Shown here: one piece after another, positions 1 through 8,856 of the stretch
How the letters are laid out: every line of letters begins with the position of its first letter
How positions within the stretch are numbered: the stretch's first letter is position 1
Source of the DNA: JBDXHU01 sp039989475
GTDB lineage: Bacteria > Pseudomonadota > Gammaproteobacteria > Pseudomonadales > Halieaceae
DNA: 64,000 bases
Direction: 5' to 3'
NCBI GenBank assembly: GCA_039989475.1
Contig: JBDXHU010000011.1
Location: 124,001 to 188,000 of the forward strand
Made by a program: the position numbers and the translations under genes
The notes under the pieces: generated by a model
The model's input: only the letters and a program-made list of their open reading frames with translations
What the model was told of the DNA's origin: nothing
Database searches by the model: none

Positions 1-843
1 CAGGCAGCCGAGGCTGGCAAAGATGGCTGGGCGGCCCTGTTCAGCAAGCCCCTGCGACTGGTGCTAATGATCGGCTTAACCGTGGCAGTGCTGCAGCAGA
101 TCACCGGCATTAACTCGGTATTTTTCTATGCACCGATGATTTTCGAGCAGTCGGGGATCGGCACTGACGCCGCGTTCATGCAAGCCATCCTGGTGGGACT
201 GACCAACCTGGCCTTTACCATACTGGCCATGGCGCTGATTGACCGCGTCGGCAGAAAACCCTTGCTGGTCTTCGGGGTGACGGGAATCGCGCTCTGTATG
301 TTACTGCTGGCCGCGTCCTTCAACGCAGCGACCTATACCCTGACCCAGGACAGCATAGCCGCCCTGCCCGCCGCCATCGACCGCGTGCAATTGCAGGCAC
401 TGCAGGACATCACCTTTAATAGTGACGTCAGTTTCGGGATGGCGCTCAGCGAGTCACTGGGCAGCGCCAGTTTCCGGGAATTTGAATCATCACTGGTTAA
501 CGCCGCGATAAACATCAACCCAATGCTGGTCTTGTTCGGCATTCTTGGCTTTGTCGCCTGCTTTGCCATATCCATCGGCCCGGTCATGTGGGTATTGTTT
601 TCCGAGCTGTTCCCGAACCGGGTGCGCGCGATTGCGATCTCTTTTGTCGGCCTGGTCAATTCCGCGGTTAGTTTTACCGTGCAACTGCTGTTCCCCTGGC
701 AACTGGCCAACCTGGGCAGCGCCACAACGTTTTTAATTTACGGGGTGTTTGCAGTAATCGGCCTGGTGCTGATTCTTAAACTGCTACCCGAAACCAGGGG
801 CAAGTCCCTGGAAGAACTGGAGAAACAACTCGTAAGCGCCTGA
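1..843 (+). CDS. MFS sugar porter (XylE/GLUT type), 5' end outside window
   Basis: This is the C-terminal part of a sugar porter family major facilitator; the frame is open from base 1, so the N-terminal half lies upstream. Visible family signatures are LQQITGINSVFFYAP (the sugar-recognition segment of TM7), DRVGRKPLL (the loop between TM8 and TM9) and a C-terminal PETRGKSLEELE. It should import a hexose or pentose by proton symport across the inner membrane. The following genes, a GH3 glycosidase and a second sugar transporter, suggest use of oligosaccharide breakdown products. An insertion of about 60 residues after TM9 (roughly bases 340-500) is longer than in XylE. The exact sugar cannot be told. 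Confidence 0.9.
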   Translation, partial: QAAEAGKDGWAALFSKPLRLVLMIGLTVAVLQQITGINSVFFYAPMIFEQSGIGTDAAFMQAILVGLTNLAFTILAMALIDRVGRKPLLVFGVTGIALCMLLLAASFNAATYTLTQDSIAALPAAIDRVQLQALQDITFNSDVSFGMALSESLGSASFREFESSLVNAAININPMLVLFGILGFVACFAISIGPVMWVLFSELFPNRVRAIAISFVGLVNSAVSFTVQLLFPWQLANLGSATTFLIYGVFAVIGLVLILKLLPETRGKSLEELEKQLVSA

Positions 844-922
844 TAGAGGAAAATCTGGTGCTTCGCTCTCCTACTTTATATTGAAGGTACTCACGGCACG
901 GGGTTGCCACGGAACCAATATC

Positions 923-2773
923 ATGAACAATCCAGAAACAGCCAACGGCTACAGCACAATAATTACCCAGGAAATCCGTGAGCGGGTGGACGCCCTCATG
1001 AGCCGCATGAGCCTGGCGCAAAAAATCGGGCAGATGGTGCAGACTGAGCGGATGGCGATCAGCCCTGAAGAAGTCAAAGACTGGCACATAGGCTCGGTAC
1101 TCAGTGGCGGTGGCTCCTGCCCGGGTGATAACAAGGTGGCGGACTGGGTCAGTATGAATGACGCCTATTGGGCTGCTTCCATGGAGGAGGACGCGGAACA
1201 TCTCGCCATCCCGATCATCTATGGTGTTGACGCCATACACGGCAATAACAACGTGCTGGGCGCGACCATATTTCCGCACAACATGGGTCTCGGTGCGGCC
1301 CGGGATCCGGATTTGCTGGAACGGATTGCCCAGGTTACCGCGCGCGAAATCCTGGCCACCGGCGTCGAGTGGACTTTCGCTCCTACCCTGGCCGTGGCGC
1401 GCAATTCACACTGGGGGCGCACCTACGAGAGTTATGCGGAAGAGCCGCAGATCGCTACTGACTACGCCGGCAGGTTTGTGCAGGGCTTGCAGGGTGACCT
1501 GGGCACCGACAGCATCGTCGCCTGCGTCAAGCACTGGGTGGGTGACGGTGGCACTACCCACGGCATAGACCAGGGCGAAACCACGCTCAGCGAAACGGAA
1601 TTGCAGCGACTGCACATGGCCCCCTACTACTCCGCCCTGGCCGCGGGTTCCTTAACGGTAATGGTTTCCTTCAACAGCTGGAATGGCGAGAAGTGCCACG
1701 GTCACAAGTACCTGCTCAGCTATCAACTAAAGCAGAAGATGCAGTTTGAAGGCTTTATCATTTCTGACTGGGATGGCATCGACTACCTGTCGGACCAGTA
1801 TTTTGAAGCCGTCGCCATGGGCGTGAATGCCGGCATTGACATGTTCATGGTGTCAGAGCACTGGCAGCCCTTTATCAACCATCTCAGCAGCCACGTGACC
1901 AGTGGCACGGTGTCGATGGATAGAATTGACGATGCTGTGCGACGCATACTGGGCGTAAAATTCGCCTACGGCCTGTTTGAAAAACCGCGCCCCGCCGAGC
2001 GCTACTGGTCCAATCACGCCAGCTATGGCTCCCGGGAGCATCGCGAGGTGGCCCGCGAGGCCGCACGCAAATCCCTGGTATTGCTGAAGAATGAAGATCA
2101 ACTGCTGCCGCTGGCCAAGGACAGGAAAATCCTGGTCGCCGGCAAGAACGCGGACAATATCGGCCATCAATGTGGAGGCTTCACCGTTGCCTGGCAGGGC
2201 ACCTCCGGCAATGAATTCGTCATCGGCGGCACCTCGATTTGGGAGGGGATACAAGCAGCCGCTCCCGGCGCGGTACTGAGCCAGGACGGCAGCGGTGCTG
2301 AAGCAGATCCGAAACTGCACGATGTGGCCATCGTCGTGATTGGAGAAACACCCTATGCCGAGGGCATGGGTGACATACGCAGCGGTGACGATATTATCGT
2401 GCAGGCCGGCTCGCAGATTAATGGCCTGCTCAAGGTGCTGGAGCCTTATGGCGACAGCCTGGTGCTGGCCGACTTGCACCCGGAAGACCTACAGGCCATT
2501 ACCAATATCACCTCCAGGGGTGTGCCGGTGATCGCCGTCATGGTCTCAGGCCGCCCCCTGGTCACCAACCAGGAACTGGCCGCCTCTTCTGCCTTTGTCG
2601 CGGCCTGGCTGCCCGGCTCGGAAGGCCAGGGCGTGGCGGACGTGTTGTTTGGCGATCATAATTTCCAGGGCAAACTCTCTTTCTCCTGGCCGGAAGTCGC
2701 CAACCAGGACCTCGATGTGGGCGACCCCGAGTACAAGAAGCTGTTCCCTTACGGTTATGGCTTGAGCTACTGA
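923..2773 (+). CDS. Glycoside hydrolase family 3 beta-glucosidase-like enzyme
   Basis: A 616-residue GH3 enzyme that probably releases glucose from the non-reducing end of beta-glucosides. The N-terminal TIM-barrel domain carries KHWVGDGGT and the nucleophile motif IISDWDGIDYL, with the likely catalytic Asp282 at bases 1766-1768. The C-terminal alpha/beta sandwich ends in FPYGYGLSY, as plant-type exo-glucanases do. There is no fibronectin-III tail, and the size resembles the short barley ExoI type more than 850-residue bacterial enzymes. The frame extends up to a TTG at 881, but the ATG at 923, preceded by GGAA, gives a normal N-terminus. No clear signal peptide is seen, so it may act in the cytoplasm on imported oligosaccharides, in line with the transporters on both sides. 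Confidence 0.92.
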   Translation: MNNPETANGYSTIITQEIRERVDALMSRMSLAQKIGQMVQTERMAISPEEVKDWHIGSVLSGGGSCPGDNKVADWVSMNDAYWAASMEEDAEHLAIPIIYGVDAIHGNNNVLGATIFPHNMGLGAARDPDLLERIAQVTAREILATGVEWTFAPTLAVARNSHWGRTYESYAEEPQIATDYAGRFVQGLQGDLGTDSIVACVKHWVGDGGTTHGIDQGETTLSETELQRLHMAPYYSALAAGSLTVMVSFNSWNGEKCHGHKYLLSYQLKQKMQFEGFIISDWDGIDYLSDQYFEAVAMGVNAGIDMFMVSEHWQPFINHLSSHVTSGTVSMDRIDDAVRRILGVKFAYGLFEKPRPAERYWSNHASYGSREHREVAREAARKSLVLLKNEDQLLPLAKDRKILVAGKNADNIGHQCGGFTVAWQGTSGNEFVIGGTSIWEGIQAAAPGAVLSQDGSGAEADPKLHDVAIVVIGETPYAEGMGDIRSGDDIIVQAGSQINGLLKVLEPYGDSLVLADLHPEDLQAITNITSRGVPVIAVMVSGRPLVTNQELAASSAFVAAWLPGSEGQGVADVLFGDHNFQGKLSFSWPEVANQDLDVGDPEYKKLFPYGYGLSY

Positions 2774-2954
2774 GCCTGACCATGGACCTGATCGACAACC
2801 GGGGTGCAGCAACACTCTGGTCGCAGCCGCGGTCCCCTTCAGCGCATTGGCATTGCGCGGAGTCACAGAGCTGCTGACAATTCCCTGAATAATTATAAAC
2901 TCATGCCAGCCGGACGCAGCAGTGACTCGCTCAGGCATGACAGGAAGGATCATC

Positions 2955-4415
2955 ATGGCTGAAGCCGCACACTACGAAACGCCGCCCCAGGACAGAATTT
3001 CGATTCCACAGAAGGTCATTTACGGGCTGGGTGCCTTTGTAAACAATCTTCTCGCCGCCGCCATCGGCGGTATGTCCATTGTCCTCAACCTGGGGCTGGG
3101 CATGAATCCCGCACTGGTGGGATTGCTGGGCGCGCTACCGCGCTTGATAGACGCCTTCACCGACCCACTGATGGGATACATATCCGACCACACCCGCTCC
3201 CGCTGGGGACGCCGTCGACCCTACATCTTCTGGGGCGCAATCGCAGTCGGCATCATTTATGCCCTGCTCTGGCAACTACCCGACGACAAGAGTGAGAGCT
3301 ACTACTTCTGGTACTTCCTCATAGGCTCACTGATTTTTTACCTGGCCTATACCGTATTCGCCACCCCCTGGGTCGCCATGGGCTACGAACTGACACCGGA
3401 CTACCACGAGCGCACGCGCCTGATGGCCGTGGGCAGCTTCATGGGCCAGTTGGCCTACCTGATCTCGCCCTGGTTCCTGTGGATCATGCAATACGACCTG
3501 TTTTTCGATGACCTGGTCAGCGGTGCAAGAATGCTGGGTATCGTAATCGGTGTGGCCGCGATCGGTATTGGAATACTGCCGGCGATCTTCCTGAAAGAGC
3601 GCTACCAGGAAGTGGCGGCCAGAGAGATTGCGGAGAAGGCTGAAGTAAAGGAACGCGGTTTCGCCCTGTTGCGCCGCAATACGGTCAACTTTTTTCAGGG
3701 CTTTGCTACAACCCTCAAGTTCTCCCCCTTTCTCAAGTTATGCCTCGCTACCTTCATGGTCTTCAACGGCTTCATGATGGTGGCGTCCTTCCAGTCTTAC
3801 GTCATCATTTACTACGTATTCGCCGGTGACCAGGCGCTGGGGGCCGAGTACGCAGGCTGGGCGGGCACCGTCTCTGCTATTGCCACTTTTTGCATCATCT
3901 TTTTCATCAGCTGGCTCTCTACCAAAATTGGCAAACGCCGGGCCTTCTTTGTTTCCACCGGTGTGTCCATGCTGGGTTACGCCCTGAAGTGGTTCTGCTA
4001 CTCACCCCAGTATCCGCTGCTGTTGCTGGTGCCGGCGCCCCTGGTCGCCTTTGGCCTGGGCGGACTGTTCACCTTGATGGGCTCCATGATCGCCGACGTC
4101 TGTGACCTCGACGAGCTGGAAACTCACGAGCGCCGCGAGGGTATGTTTGGCTCCATTTACTGGTGGGTGGTGAAGCTCGGCATGGCCGCTGCCCTGGCCA
4201 TCGGTGGGGTACTGCTCAATGTGACAGGCTTTGACGTGGCCCTGGGTGGCGAACAAACCGCCAGTACCATCTATATGATGCGGGTGTTTGATGTGGGCAT
4301 ACCGCTGATCGGTTCAGCAATCGCGATCTGGATGATCGCGACTTACCCGATTACTGAACAGAAGGCGCATGAAGTGCGACTGGAACTGGAACAGCGGCGT
4401 GGCACTGTGAGCTGA
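2955..4415 (+). CDS. GPH family (MelB-like) sugar:cation symporter
   Basis: A 486-residue twelve-helix transporter of the glycoside-pentoside-hexuronide:cation symporter family. It shows the MelB-type signatures IDAFTDPLMGYISDHTRSRWG and RRRPYIFWGA in the first half, and DVCDLDELETHERREGMFGS in the cytoplasmic loop before TM11. It probably couples sodium or proton entry to uptake of a glycoside or hexose. The start at 2955 is chosen because AGGAAGGA lies at 2942-2949; a GTG at 2922 and an ATG at 2937 are in frame but less well placed. It follows the GH3 gene by about 180 bases in the same direction, so both may be in one sugar-utilisation unit. The substrate is inferred only from that context. 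Confidence 0.9.
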   Translation: MAEAAHYETPPQDRISIPQKVIYGLGAFVNNLLAAAIGGMSIVLNLGLGMNPALVGLLGALPRLIDAFTDPLMGYISDHTRSRWGRRRPYIFWGAIAVGIIYALLWQLPDDKSESYYFWYFLIGSLIFYLAYTVFATPWVAMGYELTPDYHERTRLMAVGSFMGQLAYLISPWFLWIMQYDLFFDDLVSGARMLGIVIGVAAIGIGILPAIFLKERYQEVAAREIAEKAEVKERGFALLRRNTVNFFQGFATTLKFSPFLKLCLATFMVFNGFMMVASFQSYVIIYYVFAGDQALGAEYAGWAGTVSAIATFCIIFFISWLSTKIGKRRAFFVSTGVSMLGYALKWFCYSPQYPLLLLVPAPLVAFGLGGLFTLMGSMIADVCDLDELETHERREGMFGSIYWWVVKLGMAAALAIGGVLLNVTGFDVALGGEQTASTIYMMRVFDVGIPLIGSAIAIWMIATYPITEQKAHEVRLELEQRRGTVS

Positions 4416-4434
4416 CGCCCACAGCAGGAGCACT

Positions 4435-6174
4435 TTACTCCTGGTCTACCCAGACGTTAACCGATGCCGCTTCGCTGAGCGTATCGCTCCAGAAGTAGCC
4501 GTCGTTCCAGAAGAAGCCGTCGTTCCAGAAGTAACCATCATTCCAGAAGTAACCGTCATTCCAGAAGTAACCGTCGCTCCAGAAGTAGCCATCATTCCAG
4601 AAGTAACCGTCGTTCCAGAAGTAGCCATCGTTCCAGAAGTAGCCGTCGTTACCCAGCTCGCCTGAATTCCACTCATGGCCGTCCATACCGGTGATGTAGT
4701 AATTGCCCTGTTCATCCTGGTTCGCCATACCGCCAAAGTGTGCGGTGCCGGCTATATCAGCAGCAATATCGAGTCCGCGGTTGGCACAGCCTGTCGCCTC
4801 GCTGGCTACCGCGCCGGGTGCATTTACCAGACCGGCACCCTGCTGGAAAATGCTGTAGGCCAGGGCCCCATCAGGGTAGGCTGCGGGGCGAGCGGTCGCC
4901 ATCAGCTTGCACTTCACCTCATCGGGGCTGATGCCCGGATTCTGTTGCAGCACCAGCGCAGCAATACCACTGACTACCGCGGTGGCCTGGGAGGTGCCAG
5001 ACATGGTGAAGTACTTATCGAAACTGTAGAACTCCGGATGGGCCAGTGCCAGGGTGCTTTTTTCATTGGTGCGCCCGGTCAGGTGTCCACCCGGCGCGAC
5101 AATTTCCGGCTTTACAAAACCTTCATAGGTAGGGCCAGCAGCTGAAAATGAGGCCAGGTAATCGTCAGACGCATCACCGGGGGTCCAGTTATCGGTCATC
5201 GCACCCACGGTAATAATATAGGGCAGGTTGCCGGGCACACCGATACTCATCGGGTCCGGTCCCTTGTTACCGGCCGAAGCCACCACCACGATACCCGCCT
5301 GCCAAACCTGCATCACGGCCTGGTTGAGTGGGTCATCCCAGTAGTTGGATTGCACCTTGGCACTGAAAGAAAGGTTCAGCACCTGGATATCGAACTGCTC
5401 ACGATTATCCAGGATCCACTGCAGTCCATAGATCACGTCGGAATAGCTACCGGAACCGTCGGCGCCGAAGGCCTTGACCGATACCAGGTTGACGTTGGGC
5501 GCAATGCTGTTGTACTTCCGGTTCGAGCTCAGATCGCTGTTCATTATGATGCTGGCTACATGGCTGCCGTGACCGTAATCATCCTCGTCACCGCCCTTGC
5601 CGTCGTCCCCGGCGATTGAGGAGAAAAGGGCTTTAACACGAGCGCTGCCACTCGTTGTCTTGGTGAATACGCTGTCCTTTAACACGCCGCTGTCGAGAAC
5701 GGCGACGGTGACACCGCTACCGCTGATGCCCTGGCTGTGCAAGCTCTGGGCGTCGACCAGTTTGGGGAAGTCCAGGTAGGGCACGCTGGAAGCTTTCAGG
5801 GTATAGGTCTCGGCGTCATGGCTTAAAGAATCTGTGGTGCCCAGGGAATCTGTGGTGCCCAGGGAATAGGAGGCCACTGCAGTAGACTGCACAGTCGCAT
5901 CCTTATAAATTCCGGTGATGCCGGGGGTACTTTGTAACTGCTCACGCTGCTCTGGGGTGAGCAGCACCACGGTCGACTTGATGATGCTCAAGTCACGGGT
6001 GATCTCACCACCCACAGCCTGCACGGCGGCGTGCACCCGCTCGACGCTGGCACCCTGCACAATATAGGCCTCAGTGGCGGCCTCATACTGCGGGAAGAAA
6101 GACCCCGCTGCGACCAGGCCGTAGGCCACGGCTGCAGTAACAATCCATGTAACTCGCCATTTCTTAACTTTCAC
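4435..6174 (-). CDS. Secreted subtilisin-like (S8) serine protease with C-terminal WNDGYF repeat tail
   Basis: A 579-residue exported protease. Residues 1-24 look like a signal peptide and about 35-100 resemble an I9-type inhibitory propeptide. The S8 catalytic domain shows Asp161 (VAVLDSGV), His202 (YGHGSHVASI), oxyanion Asn303 (SAGNKG) and Ser395 (MSGTSQATAV), so the triad is intact. After about residue 490 the protein ends in nine tandem hexapeptides of the form N/S-D-G-Y/F-F-W, followed by a short acidic end. A small duplication, SLGTTD twice, lies between propeptide and catalytic domain. It probably degrades extracellular protein; the aromatic repeat tail may bind a surface, polymer or partner, which is inference. 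It is monocistronic, about 310 bases downstream of the cNMP-binding gene. Confidence 0.93.
   Translation of the reverse strand: MKVKKWRVTWIVTAAVAYGLVAAGSFFPQYEAATEAYIVQGASVERVHAAVQAVGGEITRDLSIIKSTVVLLTPEQREQLQSTPGITGIYKDATVQSTAVASYSLGTTDSLGTTDSLSHDAETYTLKASSVPYLDFPKLVDAQSLHSQGISGSGVTVAVLDSGVLKDSVFTKTTSGSARVKALFSSIAGDDGKGGDEDDYGHGSHVASIIMNSDLSSNRKYNSIAPNVNLVSVKAFGADGSGSYSDVIYGLQWILDNREQFDIQVLNLSFSAKVQSNYWDDPLNQAVMQVWQAGIVVVASAGNKGPDPMSIGVPGNLPYIITVGAMTDNWTPGDASDDYLASFSAAGPTYEGFVKPEIVAPGGHLTGRTNEKSTLALAHPEFYSFDKYFTMSGTSQATAVVSGIAALVLQQNPGISPDEVKCKLMATARPAAYPDGALAYSIFQQGAGLVNAPGAVASEATGCANRGLDIAADIAGTAHFGGMANQDEQGNYYITGMDGHEWNSGELGNDGYFWNDGYFWNDGYFWNDGYFWSDGYFWNDGYFWNDGYFWNDGFFWNDGYFWSDTLSEAASVNVWVDQE
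4489..4650 (-). repeat. Nine 18-bp in-frame tandem repeats in the protease gene
   Basis: Nine consecutive 18-base units (plus-strand form ccagaagtarccrtcryt, one with an extra T-to-A change) run without gaps and encode the nine N/SDGF/YFW hexapeptides of the S8 protease tail. Variation is mostly at third codon positions, so the peptide is under selection and not just freshly amplified DNA. Copy number could vary by slippage. Confidence 0.95.
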
Positions 6175-6390
6175 CTATTACTCCCCGGTCAAACAAGACA
6201 ATCTGCATTGATATACAGGGGTAGGAGCAAGTGCTGTGCCAACAGCGCCAGGAGCCACCCAGTCGCTCTCGGTAAAACTATTAATACTTGAATAAATACA
6301 ATGGGTTACAGAGCAGCTAATTTTTCCACAGCGGTCCTGGTCAACGCCCGCGAGGCGCTAATATTTGGCACCACTTTTCTCAATGCGTCG

Positions 6391-6411
6391 AAAAAACGGT
6401 GGCTGCGCCAC
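6391..6411 (-). terminator. Rho-independent terminator after the cNMP-binding gene
   Basis: On the minus strand GTGGC-GCA-GCCAC is followed by CG and six T. It lies 73 bases beyond the stop of the cNMP-binding gene and upstream of the protease gene. The rest of the 309-base space 6175-6483 holds AT-richer sequence that probably contains the protease promoter, but no clear -35/-10 pair could be fixed. Confidence 0.6.
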
Positions 6412-6483
6412 TAAAGTGGTGTGTCGCCCGCCTGTGACGCGTCCTGCCGTGTGTACTGGCCCCAGAAATCAGCTTAAGAGTGA

Positions 6484-6972
6484 TCACGACAGGTCATGGA
6501 AGGTGGTTTCTGGCAGGGCATCGCCCATCAGGGCGCGAAACAGGAGTTCGTCTACCCGGCGCAAGCGGCGGCTGACCTCCCGACCCATGTTCATCTGTAA
6601 CATGGTGAACTGCTCAAGGTCGTGCCGGTAAATTTCCTGCAGGATCGAGGGCGTGATCTGCAGCGCCTCGCAGGGGTCCACGGCCAGGGCCGAGGCACTG
6701 CGTGGAAACAAATCGATCAGCGCCATCTCGCCAAAACAGTCCCCGGCTTCCATCCAGCGCAGCAACTTCGAAGTGGAGTGCCAGGTCTTGTAGATTTCTA
6801 CGCGGCCGGATTGCAGCACATACATGGCCTGTGTATTGTCGCCCTCACGGAAGAAATGCTCCCCCGCCGGCACCGAAATCGGCTCTGCCAGCTCCGTCAG
6901 CAAGGCGATGGTCTCTGCATTCAGGCCACCAAATACCGGCATAGCCGCCAACAATTCCAGTCGTTCTTCCAT
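6484..6972 (-). CDS. Cyclic nucleotide-binding domain protein (single domain)
   Basis: A 162-residue protein made almost entirely of one cNMP-binding fold, with the beta-roll glycines at FREGDNTQAMYVLQSGRVEIY and the phosphate-binding cassette-like segment DCFGEMALIDLFPRSASA (G-E-M-A-L ... R-S-A). No DNA-binding helix-turn-helix follows; the last 40 residues are helical and Arg-rich. It could sense cAMP or c-di-GMP-linked signals and act through a partner. The start has a GGGGGGAA ribosome binding site on the minus strand. It stands alone between an SDR gene and the protease. Function beyond ligand binding is unknown. Confidence 0.85.
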   Translation of the reverse strand: MEERLELLAAMPVFGGLNAETIALLTELAEPISVPAGEHFFREGDNTQAMYVLQSGRVEIYKTWHSTSKLLRWMEAGDCFGEMALIDLFPRSASALAVDPCEALQITPSILQEIYRHDLEQFTMLQMNMGREVSRRLRRVDELLFRALMGDALPETTFHDLS

Positions 6973-7028
6973 CCCGTTCCCCCCACAGGCAACTAACAGC
7001 TACTGTGAACCCTGCTCTCTAACAAGCC

Positions 7029-7814
7029 TTAAACATAGCGTACCGCACCACCATCTACCCGAATATTCTGTCCGTGAATGAAATCAGCGCGCGGGCTACA
7101 CAAAAACAGCACCAGGTCGGCGACTTCTTGCCGCGTCGCGATGCGACCGACCGGGTTGGGGAAGTCTTCGGCAACGATATGCGCGAGAATGTCGTTCCAG
7201 TCCTCGCCCCAGCCTCGCTTCGCGGCCCGGGCCCGGTAGCCGGCTTCCACTTCTTCAGTATGGATCAAGCCCGGGGATACGGTATTAACCGTGATACCAG
7301 TGTTGCTCAGCTCTAGTGCCAGGCTCGCGGCCATGGTCGCCAGGGCACCCTTGGCACTGTAGTAATGCGGCATGATGGCGTTGGGCTGGTGGCTGCCAAT
7401 GGTGCCCAGTTGAATAACCCTGCCCCAACCCCGCGCTGCCATGGCTGGCGTCAGGGCCTGGGCCAGGCGTGCCGCAGACAGCACATTGCGCTGGTACATA
7501 TCGAGCCAATCCTGCTCCGAACTGCCCGACCACTTGCCACGGCTGGCGCTGCCGTAGTTGTTCACCAGGATGTCCACCGCAGGAAGGTCGGCCAGCTGCG
7601 CCAGCAGCGCCTCGGTGCCGGACGCACTGGCAATATCGCCCCACACAGGGCTGGCCCCGGCGATATCCGCAGCCGCCTCACAACTGGCTTGTTCAGAAAA
7701 CCCGTGCAGGAATACCTGCGCGCCCTCCGCCGCCAGGTTTTGGGCGATTACCTTGCCGGTACCCCGTTCGGCTCCACTGACCAGTGCGGTCCTGGCGTCG
7801 AGTTGTAAATCCAA
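7029..7814 (-). CDS. Short-chain dehydrogenase/reductase
   Basis: A classical SDR of about 261 residues. It carries a Rossmann glycine motif SGAERGTG, the NNYG structural motif and the catalytic segment YYSAKGALA (Tyr-x-x-x-Lys) after a Ser-containing LGTIGS strand, and ends with the usual GQNIRVDGGAVRYV. It should oxidise or reduce an alcohol/ketone with NAD(P). The frame extends to 7892, but that would overlap the divergent esterase gene and add 26 residues unlike SDRs; a TTG at 7814 (preceded by GGGGC) gives the normal family start LDLQLDARTALVSG. The substrate is not predictable. Confidence 0.87.
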   Translation of the reverse strand: MDLQLDARTALVSGAERGTGKVIAQNLAAEGAQVFLHGFSEQASCEAAADIAGASPVWGDIASASGTEALLAQLADLPAVDILVNNYGSASRGKWSGSSEQDWLDMYQRNVLSAARLAQALTPAMAARGWGRVIQLGTIGSHQPNAIMPHYYSAKGALATMAASLALELSNTGITVNTVSPGLIHTEEVEAGYRARAAKRGWGEDWNDILAHIVAEDFPNPVGRIATRQEVADLVLFLCSPRADFIHGQNIRVDGGAVRYV

Positions 7815-7877
7815 GGATGCTGCCCCGCTGTAGATGCATGCTATATTTTGCCTGAATCCTGCACCGCTATGGGCCCT

Positions 7878-8846
7878 ATGTCCATCAAACAAAATCGAAC
7901 TTGCAAGACCGGGCAGCGCTCAGTGGGTCCGCGGGCGGCGCTACTGCTATGTGCCTTGCTACTGGGTGCCTGCACCGACGTCAGCCTCACGGCCCTCAAC
8001 AGCCTCGCCCGACTCGGCGATTACCAGCTGGTCAGCGATCTCAGTTATGGTCCGGACCCCCTGAACCGCCTCGACATCTATATACCGGACTATATGCCGG
8101 GCTATATGCCGGACAAGGCGGGCGCGCAGATCGCACCGACTATTGTATTTTTCTACGGCGGTTGCTGGGGTGGATGCCAGACCTGGCCCAAGGAAGATTA
8201 TCGCTTTGTCGCCGAGGCGCTCACCTCGGCGGGCTTCGTTGCCGTACTGGCGGACTATCGTTTGCACCCCCAGGTCAAATTTCCCGAGATTATGGAAGAT
8301 GCGGCGGGGGCCGTGAATTGGGTAGCGCAGCACATCGGCGACTACGGCGGTGATGAGCAGCGCATCTACCTGATGGGGCATTCAGCTGGCGCGCAAATGG
8401 CCGCCATGCTGACCCTCAACGCGGACTATCTTGCCGAGGATGTCTACCGCCAGCTGGCAGGCTTTATTGGCCTTGCGGGCCCCTACGACTTCCTGCCCCT
8501 GACCAAGCCCTACCAGAAAACCGTATTCGGACCCGAATCAAACTACCCGGCATCGCAACCCATCTTGTTTGTCGATGGAACTGAACCGCCACTATTGTTG
8601 CTCTATGGCGATGAGGATACCGTGGTCAAGGCTCACAACCTGGTTAACCTGGCCGCACGGGTTAACAGCCTCAAGGGCCAGGTAGAGACCCGGCGCTATC
8701 CCGGCGTGGATCATTCATCCATTGTTGCTGCCCTCTCCAGCCCCCTGCGCGACCGTTACCCGGTACTCAATGACATAAGCATCTTTGTGCGCGCGACGGC
8801 GACCACCACCAGCAGCGTGACTACTGCTATTACCGCCCCTGAATAA
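7878..8846 (+). CDS. Lipoprotein alpha/beta-hydrolase (carboxylesterase, BD-FAE/HSL-like)
   Basis: A probable outer-membrane or periplasmic lipoprotein esterase. The N-terminus has a hydrophobic run with lipobox LLLGAC, so the mature protein begins at Cys. The hydrolase core shows an oxyanion-hole segment FFYGGCWGG, where Y replaces the common His of HGG, the nucleophile elbow GHSAGAQMA, an acid region YGDEDTVV and a His in PGVDHSSIV. It probably cleaves short esters. Starts at 7848 (TTG), 7869 (ATG) and 7878 (ATG) are possible; 7878 was chosen as giving a compact signal peptide, without a strong ribosome binding site to decide. It is divergent from the SDR and followed by 8857, which may be co-transcribed. 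Confidence 0.85.
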   Translation: MSIKQNRTCKTGQRSVGPRAALLLCALLLGACTDVSLTALNSLARLGDYQLVSDLSYGPDPLNRLDIYIPDYMPGYMPDKAGAQIAPTIVFFYGGCWGGCQTWPKEDYRFVAEALTSAGFVAVLADYRLHPQVKFPEIMEDAAGAVNWVAQHIGDYGGDEQRIYLMGHSAGAQMAAMLTLNADYLAEDVYRQLAGFIGLAGPYDFLPLTKPYQKTVFGPESNYPASQPILFVDGTEPPLLLLYGDEDTVVKAHNLVNLAARVNSLKGQVETRRYPGVDHSSIVAALSSPLRDRYPVLNDISIFVRATATTTSSVTTAITAPE

Positions 8847-8856
8847 GGAAGCTCCC

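Noticed and set aside
4489..4650. Possible CRISPR-like array
   Set aside because: The 18-bp units are contiguous without spacers and are in frame with the protease.
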